Shown here: positions 24,443-32,602 of the stretch, in pieces | Layout: each line of letters begins with the position of its first letter | Numbering within the stretch: the stretch's first letter is position 1 | NCBI GenBank assembly: GCA_963811055.1 | Contig: CAWEPQ010000001.1 | Coordinates: forward strand, 186,001-250,000 | From: JACVRW01 sp963811055 | GTDB taxonomy: Bacteria > Actinomycetota > Thermoleophilia > Solirubrobacterales > Thermoleophilaceae | DNA: 64,000 bases | Direction: 5' to 3' | Made by a program: the position numbers and the translations under genes | The notes under the pieces: model-generated | The model's input: the letters and a program-made list of their open reading frames with translations, nothing else | The model's database searches: none | What the model was told of the DNA's origin: nothing

Positions 24443-24820
24443 TCAGAGGAGCGGCGAGATCGCCGCGGCCGCGGTAGCCGCCAGTCGTTGGGGGATTCCC
24501 GTGAGCGCCCGGCCGGGCTGCGACGCGGCTTCGGCCGGCTGCGAGAAGCGCGCGTCGAACAGCGTCGCCAGCGCGCGTGAGCGCACGAGCAGGTCGATCT
24601 CGAAGAATCTCTTGAGGCTCCACGCCTCGAGGTTGCAGGTGCCGGCGAGAACCTCCTCGCCATCGCGCACGAACGCCTTCGCGTGCAGCATCGCGGGGTG
24701 CTCGATGATGCGCACCCCGGCGTCGAGCAGCGCCCCGTGGTGGAACCGCTGCGCGCTGGCGCACATCGGGTTGTTGGGCTTGGCGGGCACGAACAGCCGG
24801 ACCCGCACTCCCGTGGCCGG
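24443..24820 (-). pseudogene. Phospholipase D-like gene, 3' fragment
   Basis: About 125 C-terminal residues remain: VRVRLFVPAKPNN, then HAKAFVRDGEEVLAGTCNLE with the HxK(x)4D-type motif, and LKRFFEIDLLV. This is the second half of a cardiolipin-synthase/PLD-like enzyme; the first HKD motif and the N-terminal half are absent. The homology stops at about 24820, exactly where the flippase-like sequence on the other strand begins, which marks a deletion or rearrangement junction. A truncated product has only one HKD and should be inactive. Confidence 0.8.
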
Positions 24821-25857
24821 CGCCTGGCCAAGGTGGTCGCGTGGCTGGCCGGCATCGCGCTGGCCATCGCCGTCCTCGGGCTGCTCGGCGTGGACGTGGC
24901 CGGGTGGTTCGAGCAAACGTGGGACACCCTCACGGGGATCGGCCTCGGGTACCTCGTGGCCGGCTGGTCGCTCCAGACGCTCCAGACCACGCTCACCGCG
25001 CTCGCCTGGTACTTCATCCTGCGCGCCGCCTATGCGGACGATCATGCGCCCTACCGGCAGGTGCTGGCGGCCTACGCGACCGGGGTCGCGCTCAACGGCT
25101 TTCTGCCGGCGAACATCGGCACCTTCGTGATGTTGCTGATGTTCATCGCGCTCATCCCCAGCTCGAGCCTCCCGGGGATCCTGGGCGGGATGGTCGTGCA
25201 GAAGATCTTCTTCACGCTCGCCGGCGCGTTCGTCTACGTGTACCTGTTCGCGTCCGTGCCGGGCACGTTCGAGCGTCAGTTCGAGCTGCCCCACGACCAC
25301 CCCGCTGTGATGGTCGCAATCGGCGCCGGAGCCGTGCTGCTGATCGTGGCCCTCGTGCGCATCTTCCGGCGCAAGCTTCCGGGCTTGATCGAGAGCGCCA
25401 AGCAGGGCGGCGCGATCCTCGCGCGGCCGACCAGGTGGTGCTCGCCTTCCTGCCGTCGTTCGGGGCGTGGCTGGCCAAGCTCGGCGTGATCGCCGTGTTC
25501 CTGGCCGGCTACGGGATCGCGGTCACGTTCCACACGGTGATGTCGGTGATGGGCGGAAACTCGATCGCCAACATGGTCTCGGTCACGCCCGGCGGAGTCG
25601 GCGTCAACCAGGCCGCCAATGTGGCCGCCCTCGGCGGCGAGACCGACGCCGCCACCGCCACCGCCTACTCGCTCGGCCAGCAGCTGGCCGTGACCGCCTG
25701 GAACATCGCCTTCGCGATTGCGCTCGTTGTCTGGGCGTTCGGCTGGGCCGGTGGCAGGGAGCTCGTGGAACAGTCCTACGCCGACGCCAAGGTCAGGGTC
25801 GCCGAGCAGAAGGCACAACGAGCCGCGGCGCAGGCGGCAAAGCGCTCGGGGCGCTGA
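24815..25857 (+). pseudogene. Frameshifted second flippase-like (UPF0104) gene
   Basis: Family sequence begins at RRLAKVVAWLAGIALAIAVL (GTG 24833 could serve as start) and runs to KQGGAILARP near 25425. There one base is missing and the reading continues in another frame: DQVVLAFLPSFGAWLAKLGV to QRAAAQAAKRSGR. Membrane segments and the SVTPGGVGVNQAAN turn are well kept on both sides. A single-base sequence error would make this one gene of about 340 residues, so of the damaged genes here it is the best candidate to be intact in reality. The true N-terminus may have been lost at the PLD junction. Confidence 0.8.
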
Positions 25858-25867
25858 TCGTCTACAG

Positions 25868-25956
25868 CGGAGGGGGAGGGATTCGAACCCTCGGTGGACG
25901 TTGCCGCCCACAACGGTTTTCGAGACCGCCCCGTTCAACCACTCCGGCACCCCTCC
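25868..25956 (-). tRNA. tRNA-Ser (anticodon CGA)
   Basis: The minus strand gives acceptor arms GGAGGGG and CCCCTCC, D arm with GGAGTGG, and anticodon loop CTCGAAA (anticodon CGA, reading UCG). A long variable arm and T arm GGGTTCGAATCCC follow, with discriminator G and CCA not encoded. It sits immediately after the damaged flippase-like gene. Confidence 0.95.
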
Positions 25957-25989
25957 AGGGAAATCCGGCTCGCAAGGGTAGACGCAGGC

Positions 25990-26898
25990 CTAGCCGAGCG
26001 CCGCGCGCAGGTCGGCCACCACCCGCCCGTGCTCCCTGGTGACCTGGCGCCAGGTGTAGCGCAGCACCGTGAAGCCGGCGCCACGCAGGACAAGGTCGCG
26101 GTCCCGATCGCGCTCGACCGCGGCGGACCGTGCATGTGCCAGGTGACCGTCGAGCTCGACGATCACCCCGGGCTCCGGCCACAGGGCATCGACGAGGAAG
26201 CCCTCGACACTTGTGTTCACGCGAGGCGTGGGCACACCCGCGCCTTCGCAGAGGAGCAGAAACCGCTCCTCGAGCTCGCTGCGAGCCAGGGCGAGCTCGG
26301 GAAGATGGTGGGCCAGAGCCGCGCGCAGGCTTGCCAAGCCGGGGCGTCGCCCCGCCAGCAGGCCCTCGAGCGCTTCCACATCGAGGAGGTGGCGGTAGTC
26401 CGCCTCGGCCAGCGTCCGGCGCAGTCTGCGCGCGGGCTCCACCCGGGCGAGGTCGCGGATGGTGTGCTCGACGGTTGTGACCGGCAGTTCGCGATGCCGC
26501 ACACGCTGGATCTTGCCGGCGCGGTGGACGTGGACTCCGGCACGAGACCTGCTGTTGCCAGGCGTGGTCACATGCACGGCGTTCGGCGGCTTCGGCCAGA
26601 TCTCCCACCACCAAGCCGCCGTGCCGTGGCTGAGCGCCGCGCCGGGTCCGGCGTACAGCAGGGCGGCAGCGAGCCTGCCCTCCGTGCCCACTGCGCTGTG
26701 CCCTACCGCGTAGACCCTTGGATGGATCCGGTGCAGCCGACCTTGGTCAACCCACCTGGAGACGGCACTCCGGGTGACCCCGGCGCCGAGCAGTTGCTCC
26801 CAGGAGACCACTCCCCATTGCCTCGTCGCAATGTCGGCGAGGCGACTGGTGGGGAATGACTCCCGCTGGGCGGGACTCAGTGCAATCAAGTGGCGCAT
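25990..26898 (-). CDS. AbiEi-like HTH / DUF559 endonuclease-fold protein
   Basis: 302 residues. The N-terminal part (about 18-60, RLADIATRQWGVVSWEQLLG and TRSAVSRWVDQGRLHRIHPR) is the winged-helix of AbiEi-type antitoxins. The middle (LPVTTVEHTIRDLARV) is the linker common to this family. The C-terminal DUF559 domain (GFLVDALWPEPGVIVELDGH to GFTVLRYTWRQV) has the Vsr/PD-(D/E)xK-like core, with Asp in FLVDALW and Glu in IVELDG. No toxin gene is adjacent. Stand-alone copies are multiplied in Solirubrobacterales; their role is unknown. A decayed paralogue is at 7556-8364. Confidence 0.8.
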   Translation of the reverse strand: MRHLIALSPAQRESFPTSRLADIATRQWGVVSWEQLLGAGVTRSAVSRWVDQGRLHRIHPRVYAVGHSAVGTEGRLAAALLYAGPGAALSHGTAAWWWEIWPKPPNAVHVTTPGNSRSRAGVHVHRAGKIQRVRHRELPVTTVEHTIRDLARVEPARRLRRTLAEADYRHLLDVEALEGLLAGRRPGLASLRAALAHHLPELALARSELEERFLLLCEGAGVPTPRVNTSVEGFLVDALWPEPGVIVELDGHLAHARSAAVERDRDRDLVLRGAGFTVLRYTWRQVTREHGRVVADLRAALG

Positions 26899-26950
26899 CC
26901 CTGGAGCCTGGCCACCCAGGCGACACGGGACTGCGCGCGAATGTGACGAA

Positions 26951-27415
26951 TCAGCGGCGGGCCGCGAAGAACGCGCGCAGCAGGTCCGCGGCCTCGCCGG
27001 CCAGGAGGCCGCCGGCCACCTCGGGGCGGTGGTTGAGACGGGGCTCGCCCAGGATGTCGAACACGCTGCCCACGGCGCCGGCCTTGGGATCGGCGGTCCC
27101 GAACACCACGCGCGGCACCCGCGCCAGCACTATCGCCCCCGCGCACATGGCGCACGGCTCGAGCGTCACGTAGAGCACGGTGCCGAGCAGGCGCCACCCG
27201 CCCAGCTTCTCCGAGGCCGCGCGCAGCACGAGCATCTCCGCGTGGGCGGTGGGGTCGCCGCGAAGCTCGCGCTCGTTGGGAGCCGCCGCCAGCACCTCGC
27301 CCTCGTGCACGATCACGGCGCCGATCGGCACGTCGTCGTGCTCGAGCGCGCGCTCGGCCTCTCGCAGCGCCAGCCTCATGAAGTACTCGTCGCGCGGGAA
27401 GAAGCTCGCGCTCAT
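26951..27415 (-). CDS. tadA: tRNA adenosine(34) deaminase / nucleoside deaminase
   Basis: 154 residues. The zinc site is complete: His58-Ala-Glu60 in TAHAEM and Pro-Cys88-x-x-Cys91 in EPCAMC. MRLALREAERALEHDDVPIG at the start and NHRPEVAGGLLAGEAADLLR at the end match bacterial TadA, which converts A34 of tRNA-Arg(ACG) to inosine. The start ATG overlaps the stop of the epimerase gene upstream (ATGA), so it is translated from the epimerase message. Confidence 0.92.
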   Translation of the reverse strand: MSASFFPRDEYFMRLALREAERALEHDDVPIGAVIVHEGEVLAAAPNERELRGDPTAHAEMLVLRAASEKLGGWRLLGTVLYVTLEPCAMCAGAIVLARVPRVVFGTADPKAGAVGSVFDILGEPRLNHRPEVAGGLLAGEAADLLRAFFAARR

Positions 27416-28521
27416 GCGCCGACCACGAAGCGGCGCCCCGTGTAGCGCTCGGCCAGGCGCAGGCCGCTGAGCAGCCCCGCTCGGCCGGCCAGCCTCACCC
27501 CCACCGCCGCCATCGCCATCGGCGAGCGGCGCCCGCCCTCGAAGGTGCCGCCGTCGATCAGCTCCTGGTACCAGGCGATGGTGTCGCGCAGGGTGCGGTC
27601 CAGCGGCCGGGCGCGGTAGCCGAGCTCGCGACGCGCCTTCGCCGACGAGTAGCGCCAGTTCTGGGCCATCAGCAGCACACCCTCGCCCGCCACCGGAGAG
27701 GCCAGGCCCAGCTCCTCCGCACGGCGAGCCAGCTCGCCGGCCTCGCGCGGCAGCACCACGAGCGCGTGGTGCACGCCCGAGAGCCGGGCCACCCGGTCGA
27801 TCAGCTCGACCCAGCGCAGGTCGTGTCCGCCGAGCACGTAGCGCTCTCCCGGCGCCCCGCGCTCGGCCGCGAGCAGATGGCCGGCGGCCACATCGCGCAC
27901 GTCCACGGCGTTGGTCTCGGAGTCCACCACGGCGGGCAAGCGGCCGAGCAGGTAGTTGCCGATCAGGCGGTTGGAGGTCTCGCCCGGGTGGCGTCTGTCC
28001 ACCGCGGGCCCGAACACGTAGGAGGGGTTGACCACCACCACCTCCACACCCAAGCGGGCGCCGGCCGCCAGCGCCTCGGACTCGCCCTCGTGCTTGGCGT
28101 CGGGGTAGGCCAGGCCGAGCCCGCCGCCTCGGTAGGGGTCGTCCTCGGTGCCGGGGCGATCGCGGGGCGCGGGTCCGATGCCCGCGACGCTCGAGGTGAC
28201 CACCACGCGCCTGACGTTCTCGGCCGCCGCGGCCTCCACGACGATGCGGGGCGACAGCGCGTTGACCTCCCAGACGCGCTCGGTCGGCCGGGAGGCCACG
28301 TACCCTGCCGCGTGGAACACGGTTTCGCAGCCGCGAAACGCCCGTCGAAGTGCCGGGCGGTCAAGGACGTCGGCGCGCACCGGCTCGACCTCGATGGACC
28401 CGAGGCGGTCGAGGCGCGACTCGTCCCGGTAGGTCACCCGCACCGGGCCGAGCGACTGCGACGCAAGTTCTGCCAGGTGTGCGCCGATGAAACCGGTGGC
28501 GCCCGTAATACAGACGCTCAC
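27412..28521 (-). CDS. NAD-dependent epimerase/dehydratase (extended SDR, HpnA-like)
   Basis: 369 residues from GTG 28521. ITGATGFIG (5-13) is the NAD(P) loop, FHAAGYVA and VTSSVAGIGP carry the catalytic Ser/Thr, and YPDAKHEGE the Tyr-x3-Lys pair. The long C-terminal lid (WRYSSAKARRELGYRARPLD) resembles dihydroflavonol-4-reductase-like and hopanoid-associated epimerases. No hpn genes are next to it, so a role in hopanoid side chains is only possible. It heads an operon with tadA and diverges from the subtilase gene (57 bases). Confidence 0.87.
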   Translation of the reverse strand: MSVCITGATGFIGAHLAELASQSLGPVRVTYRDESRLDRLGSIEVEPVRADVLDRPALRRAFRGCETVFHAAGYVASRPTERVWEVNALSPRIVVEAAAAENVRRVVVTSSVAGIGPAPRDRPGTEDDPYRGGGLGLAYPDAKHEGESEALAAGARLGVEVVVVNPSYVFGPAVDRRHPGETSNRLIGNYLLGRLPAVVDSETNAVDVRDVAAGHLLAAERGAPGERYVLGGHDLRWVELIDRVARLSGVHHALVVLPREAGELARRAEELGLASPVAGEGVLLMAQNWRYSSAKARRELGYRARPLDRTLRDTIAWYQELIDGGTFEGGRRSPMAMAAVGVRLAGRAGLLSGLRLAERYTGRRFVVGA

Positions 28522-28578
28522 AACTTCCGTCCTTGCCGCCTGTTCTTGCCTTCGTACACTGAAGCCGCACCGTAACCC

Positions 28579-29886
28579 ATGCCGATTCGCCTTCTCCTAG
28601 CAGCCGCTCTGGCCCTGACGGTGCTCACAGTCCCCGCGGCTGCTGATGCGGCGAGCTATGTGCCGGGCGAGGTGATCGTGAAGTACCGCACGGGCACGGA
28701 CGAGGCCGATCGCGAGCGGCTCGAGCAGGCTGCGGGCACGGACAGCGAGCTGGCGCTCCCGGGAGGATCCGAGCAGCTCGCCATCGACGACGGCGAGTCC
28801 GTGCGCGACACGCTCACCGAGCTTCGGGAAGACCCCAACGTGGCCTACGCGGTGCCCAACTACCGCGCGCACGCGTCCGCGCTGCCCGACGACCCGGGCC
28901 TCGTCAAGCAATGGAACTTCATCGGGAGCTTCGGGATCGGGATGGAGGAGGCGTGGGCGCTGGCCATCCAGCGCGGCGCGCCGGGCGGACGCGGAGCCCT
29001 GGTGGCGCTGCTCGACAGCGGTGTGGCGTTCGAGCGCCGCGGCCGCTACCGGCGCGCGCCCGACCTCCGGCGCTCGACCTTCGTCAAGGGCTACGACTTC
29101 GTGGACCACGACCGCCACCCCAACGACGTGTTCGGGCACGGCACCCACGTGGCCGGCACGATCGCGCAGACCACCAACAACGGGGTGGCCACGGCCGGCA
29201 TCGCCTACCGCGCCCGGATCATGCCGCTGCGCGTGCTCGACCGGCAGGGGTCCGGCGACTCGGTGGCCATCTCGAGGGCGATTCGGTACGCCGCCCGGCG
29301 CGGCGCGGACGTGATCAACCTCAGCCTCGAGTTCCCCACCGAGGTGCGCGCATCGGAGATCCCCGACGTGCTCGGCGCGCTGCGCTACGCGCGCCGGAAG
29401 GGCGTGACCGTGGTAGCCGCCGCCGGCAACCAGGCCGACGGCGCCGTGGCATACCCGGCCCGTGCCGGGTCGGTCATCGCCGTGGGTGCCACCACCGCCA
29501 ACGGCTGCGAGGCCGAATACTCCAACGCGGGCACCGATCTCGACGTGGTGGCGCCCGGAGGCGGAATCGACGCCCCCAACGACGACAACCCCTGGGATCT
29601 GGCGCACTGCCGGCCCGACGAGTCGGGCCGGCCGATCTACCAGCAGACCTTCACCCACGGCGTGCGCCGCTTCGGCCTGCCCGGCGTCTACGAGGGCACG
29701 TCGATGGCGAGCCCGCACGTGACCGGCATCGTGGCCCTGCTCGTGGCCACCAAGAAGCTGGGCAAGAATCCGTCACCCGAGCTCGTGAAGGCCCACCTCG
29801 AGGCCACGGCCACCGATGCCGGACCGCCGGGCTTCGACGACCGCTACGGCCACGGCCTCGTGAACGCCGCTGCCGCGCTGCGCTAG
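28579..29886 (+). CDS. Secreted subtilisin-like serine protease (S8)
   Basis: 435 residues: signal peptide (1-25), an inhibitor-I9-like propeptide with YVPGEVIVKYR and EDPNVAYAVPNYR (about 27-95), then the S8 catalytic domain. The triad is Asp146 (LLDSGV), His187 (FGHGTHVAG) and Ser375 (GTSMASPH), with oxyanion Asn284 (AAGN). Length and order are typical of exported subtilases that mature by removing the propeptide. Its stop overlaps that of the convergent UspA gene by 4 bases. Confidence 0.95.
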   Translation: MPIRLLLAAALALTVLTVPAAADAASYVPGEVIVKYRTGTDEADRERLEQAAGTDSELALPGGSEQLAIDDGESVRDTLTELREDPNVAYAVPNYRAHASALPDDPGLVKQWNFIGSFGIGMEEAWALAIQRGAPGGRGALVALLDSGVAFERRGRYRRAPDLRRSTFVKGYDFVDHDRHPNDVFGHGTHVAGTIAQTTNNGVATAGIAYRARIMPLRVLDRQGSGDSVAISRAIRYAARRGADVINLSLEFPTEVRASEIPDVLGALRYARRKGVTVVAAAGNQADGAVAYPARAGSVIAVGATTANGCEAEYSNAGTDLDVVAPGGGIDAPNDDNPWDLAHCRPDESGRPIYQQTFTHGVRRFGLPGVYEGTSMASPHVTGIVALLVATKKLGKNPSPELVKAHLEATATDAGPPGFDDRYGHGLVNAAAALR

Positions 29887-30326
29887 GTCGTTCTGATGAT
29901 CATCACGCTGCAGGGAGCGTGATGCGAGACCTTGTTCGGCACGCTGCCCAGCAGGAAGCGCTTGGCGCCGGTCATGCCCTTGTTCCCGACCACGATCAGG
30001 TCCGCGCCCTGCTCCTCGGCCACGTCGAGGATCGCGTCGGCGGGGTCCCCCTCCCGGGCGTGGGTCTTGACCCCCACCCCGACGCCCTCCAGGACCTTGG
30101 CGGCCTCCTCGAGGGTCGCGTCCACGTCCTCGCGGGGATTGACCATCCACTGAAGGTCCTCGGGAATCTGCTGGCGCTCCTCCCGGAGCCGACCCTCGGG
30201 CACGGGCTCATACGCGCTGACGAGATGGACCGTAGCGCCCAGATGCTGCGCCAGCTCCGTCGCCTGCTTGACCGCCTCGTTGGCGGTTTCCGAGCCATCC
30301 GTGCCTACGACCAAAGCTGCGAACAA
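29883..30326 (-). CDS. Universal stress protein (UspA family)
   Basis: 147 residues, one Usp domain: ALVVGTDGSETANEAVKQA at the start and IVVGNKGMTGAKRFLLGSVP, NKVSHHAPCSVMII at the end, giving the complete G-x2-G-x9-G-S nucleotide signature. It stands alone on the minus strand and diverges from the response-regulator gene with 59 bases between. Distinct from the UspA at 23037, which is closer to the SHOCT gene. Confidence 0.92.
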   Translation of the reverse strand: MFAALVVGTDGSETANEAVKQATELAQHLGATVHLVSAYEPVPEGRLREERQQIPEDLQWMVNPREDVDATLEEAAKVLEGVGVGVKTHAREGDPADAILDVAEEQGADLIVVGNKGMTGAKRFLLGSVPNKVSHHAPCSVMIIRTT

Positions 30327-30385
30327 GTCCTCTCCTTCCGCGGTCAGCGAGCATCATATGCGCCGCGCACTAGGCTGTGCCGCCG

Positions 30386-31012
30386 ATGACCGCGCCGACC
30401 AAGTGCCTCGCGGTGGACGACCACCCCACGGTCCGCAAGGGACTGGGGCTGATGTTCGGCCAGGCGGACGACCTAGAGCTGGTCGGGAGCGTCGAGTCGG
30501 GCGAGGAGGTCGTGGACGCGGTCGCGCGCCTGCGGCCCGAGGTGGTGATCGTCGACGTGCGCCTGCCCGGCATGGACGGGATCTCGGTGGTCAAGCGGAT
30601 CTCGCAGGCCGCGCCGGACGTGAAGACGGTGGTGTTCTCCGCCTACGGGGACAAGCGCCTGCTCTCGGACGCCCTCTCCGCGGGCGCGGATGCCTATGTG
30701 CTCAAGGGCTCGCCGCCGGAGGACCTTCTGCGGGCCGTCAGGACGGTCTCGGCCGGCAAGCCGTTCGTGGACCCGTCGCTGTCGCCGGCGCTCCTGATGT
30801 CGCAGATGGGACCCGACGCCCCCCTGTCCGAGCGCGAGCGGGAGATCCTCCAGCTGCTCGCTCAGGGCCTTCACACCCAGCAGGTGGCCACGCGCATCGG
30901 GCTGAGCGTGGAAACGGTGAAGTCGGACACCAAGCGCGCCATCCTGAAGCTCGAGGCGGATACGCGGGTGCACGCCGTGGCGATCGCGCTGCGCCAGGCC
31001 CACATCGAGTGA
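30386..31012 (+). CDS. NarL/FixJ-type response regulator
   Basis: 208 residues from ATG 30386 (a GTG lies three codons earlier). The receiver domain has the acid pair Asp11-Asp12, phospho-acceptor Asp57 in VIVDVRLPGMDG, Ser85 and Lys107, all complete. A LuxR-type HTH follows (about 145-205): LSEREREILQLLAQGLHTQQ, VATRIGLSVETVKSDTKRA. No histidine kinase gene is within the window, so it is an orphan here. Its stop overlaps the start of a 31-residue membrane peptide gene (GTGA). KSDTKRAILKL differs slightly from the usual KTHVxxIxxKL recognition helix end. Confidence 0.92.
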   Translation: MTAPTKCLAVDDHPTVRKGLGLMFGQADDLELVGSVESGEEVVDAVARLRPEVVIVDVRLPGMDGISVVKRISQAAPDVKTVVFSAYGDKRLLSDALSAGADAYVLKGSPPEDLLRAVRTVSAGKPFVDPSLSPALLMSQMGPDAPLSEREREILQLLAQGLHTQQVATRIGLSVETVKSDTKRAILKLEADTRVHAVAIALRQAHIE

Positions 31013-31104
31013 GCGAGCTTCCGCGCTTCTGGATAGTGGTTCAGATCCTGATCGTCGTGTTCGTGACGATCGGGGCCGTGATCGCCATCACGAAGCTGGT
31101 CTGA
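31009..31104 (+). CDS. 31-residue single-span membrane peptide, coupled to response regulator
   Basis: GTG at 31009 overlaps the response regulator stop as GTGA. The peptide is SELPRFWIVVQILIVVFVTI followed by GAVIAITKLV: a short polar head, then one 22-residue hydrophobic span, then a basic/hydrophobic end. It is too short for most gene finders. The overlap argues for real translation. Function unknown; it may tether or signal to a membrane partner of the regulator. Its last 17 bases overlap the convergent AI-2E transporter gene. Confidence 0.6.
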   Translation: MSELPRFWIVVQILIVVFVTIGAVIAITKLV

Positions 31105-32245
31105 CCCGCTCCTCGCCGTCTTCCACCAGCTCCGGATGGGCGGTGGCCTCGCGAGCTGCGCTCACCTCGTCGGAGCCGGTGGGAAGCTCGATGTTCGGGC
31201 GTTTCTGCTGGCGGTCGAGCTCATCGAGCTCCTTGACCCAGAACTCCTGCACGCAGATCGTGATCAGCGACAGGATCGGTACGGCCACGAACAGGCCCAC
31301 GAAGCCGAACAGCCGGCCCACCACCACGACCCCGATGGCGATCATCGCCGGGTGCAGCCGTACGCGCTGGGACATGATCACCGGCATCGTCACGTTGCTC
31401 TCGAGCTGCTGGACGAGGATGTAGGCGCCCAGCACCAGCAGCGCCTTGCCCGGCGAGTCGGTGAGCGCGAACAGGACCGGCGGAATCGCACCCGCGATCG
31501 CTCCGAAGTAGGGCACCACCACGAGTAGCGCCGACAGCACGGCGAAGAAGATCGCGAAGTCGAGCCCGATGATGGTGAGCGCGACGTACGTGAACACGCC
31601 CGTGATGAGCATGTCGATCCCCACCCCCTCCATCCAGCCGATCCAGGACTGGCGAACGCGGGCGAGAACGTGCCGGACGTGCTCGCGGCGGGCCGGCGGG
31701 GCGAGGCTCACGAGCCCCTCCACGAGCGGCTCCGGTCGCACGGCCATGTAGTAGGCGGTGATCAGGATGAGGACCAGGGCCCCGATCACTCCGGCCACGT
31801 TCAGGCCGATCGACGTGATCGGGCCGATCAGCCGCTCGGGGTCGTCGGTGTAGCCCTCGAACCACTCCTGCACGCGGTCGCCGACCTCGCTCGGCTCGCT
31901 CCCGATCACATCGCCCACGCGACTCTCGAGTGAGTGCACGATCCCCGGCACGTCGTCCACGAACTGGTCGGTCTGATCCACGAACGGCGGGATCAGCAGG
32001 TAGACGACGAGCGCGAACGTGGCCACGCCGGCGAGCAGGGCCACCAGCGCTCCGATCGCGCGGGGCACGTGGTAGCGCTCCAGGCGGTCCGCGGCGGCGG
32101 ACAGCGGGATGGCGATCACGATCGTGACCAGCACCGCCAGCAGCAGCGTGGTCAGCTGGCGGAACAGAAGGCCGAAGAGCAGCAGGCCCGCGGCGAGCAG
32201 CACCGCGCGGTACGCCACGTGCGGAGGGGTCCTTTCGCCGGTCAT
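31088..32245 (-). CDS. AI-2E family transporter
   Basis: 385 residues with about eight membrane segments, for example VLLAAGLLLFGLLFRQL, GALVALLAGVATFALVVYLL, VIGALVLILITAYYMAV and FAIFFAVLSALLVVVPYFGA. The family block PYFGAIAGAIPPVLFALTDS and QQLESNVTMPVIMSQRVRLH are diagnostic. The C-terminal 50 residues are a charged cytoplasmic tail. Members export quorum signals, indole derivatives or act as Na/H antiporters, so the name says little about substrate. It lies downstream of csbD but a hairpin separates them. Confidence 0.9.
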   Translation of the reverse strand: MTGERTPPHVAYRAVLLAAGLLLFGLLFRQLTTLLLAVLVTIVIAIPLSAAADRLERYHVPRAIGALVALLAGVATFALVVYLLIPPFVDQTDQFVDDVPGIVHSLESRVGDVIGSEPSEVGDRVQEWFEGYTDDPERLIGPITSIGLNVAGVIGALVLILITAYYMAVRPEPLVEGLVSLAPPARREHVRHVLARVRQSWIGWMEGVGIDMLITGVFTYVALTIIGLDFAIFFAVLSALLVVVPYFGAIAGAIPPVLFALTDSPGKALLVLGAYILVQQLESNVTMPVIMSQRVRLHPAMIAIGVVVVGRLFGFVGLFVAVPILSLITICVQEFWVKELDELDRQQKRPNIELPTGSDEVSAAREATAHPELVEDGEERVRPAS

Positions 32246-32285
32246 CCGCTGCCTCCAACGCCACCCGCGGAGGTGCCCGGAAAGC

Positions 32286-32318
32286 GGAACGGGCGCCTAT
32301 GGCGCCCGCCCACGTTCC
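32286..32318 (-). terminator. Hairpin terminator after the CsbD gene
   Basis: GGGCGCC (32291-32297), loop TAT, GGCGCCC (32301-32307), flanked by GGAAC and GTTCC that lengthen the stem with mismatches. It lies just past the csbD stop on the minus strand and before the AI-2E gene. No T-run follows, so it may slow rather than end transcription. Confidence 0.5.
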
Positions 32319-32335
32319 GACCGATCGAATGCTGC

Positions 32336-32524
32336 TTAGGTGCGGCGCTCGAGGTCAGCCACGTCACGGGCCTTGTCCTCCACCCGCTCCTGCGCCTCGG
32401 CGAGCTTTTCCTTCTCCTCGCCCTTACGCTCTTCCTTGCGGCCTTCTGAACGAAGGGACGCGTCTCCGGTCAGGTCGCCGGCCGCCTTCTTGGCTCGTCC
32501 GGTGATCTTGTCGAGGATGCTCAC
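32336..32524 (-). CDS. CsbD-family stress protein
   Basis: 62 residues from GTG 32524, behind an AAGGAG. DKITGRAKKAAGDLTGDASL and the following charged helix (EERKGEEKEKLAEAQERVED) are the CsbD signature: a small, very hydrophilic helical protein induced by general stress in many bacteria, function unsolved. It diverges from plsC with 78 bases between. Confidence 0.88.
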   Translation of the reverse strand: MSILDKITGRAKKAAGDLTGDASLRSEGRKEERKGEEKEKLAEAQERVEDKARDVADLERRT

Positions 32525-32602
32525 TTTGCAGTGCTCCTTCGTCGGGTCGTGACCCTCGTACCCTAGTTATGGCCGCCGGAAACGCCTGTACCTTGGCGAG
32601 CC

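Noticed and set aside
24815..25857. Programmed frameshift in the second flippase-like gene
   Set aside because: No slippery heptamer or downstream pseudoknot was evident near 25425, and the other family member nearby is broken by deletion, so damage or sequence error is simpler.
18189..25956. Genomic island bounded by the two tRNA-Ser genes
   Set aside because: No integrase, no direct repeat of the tRNA 3' end, and ordinary housekeeping-type genes between them.
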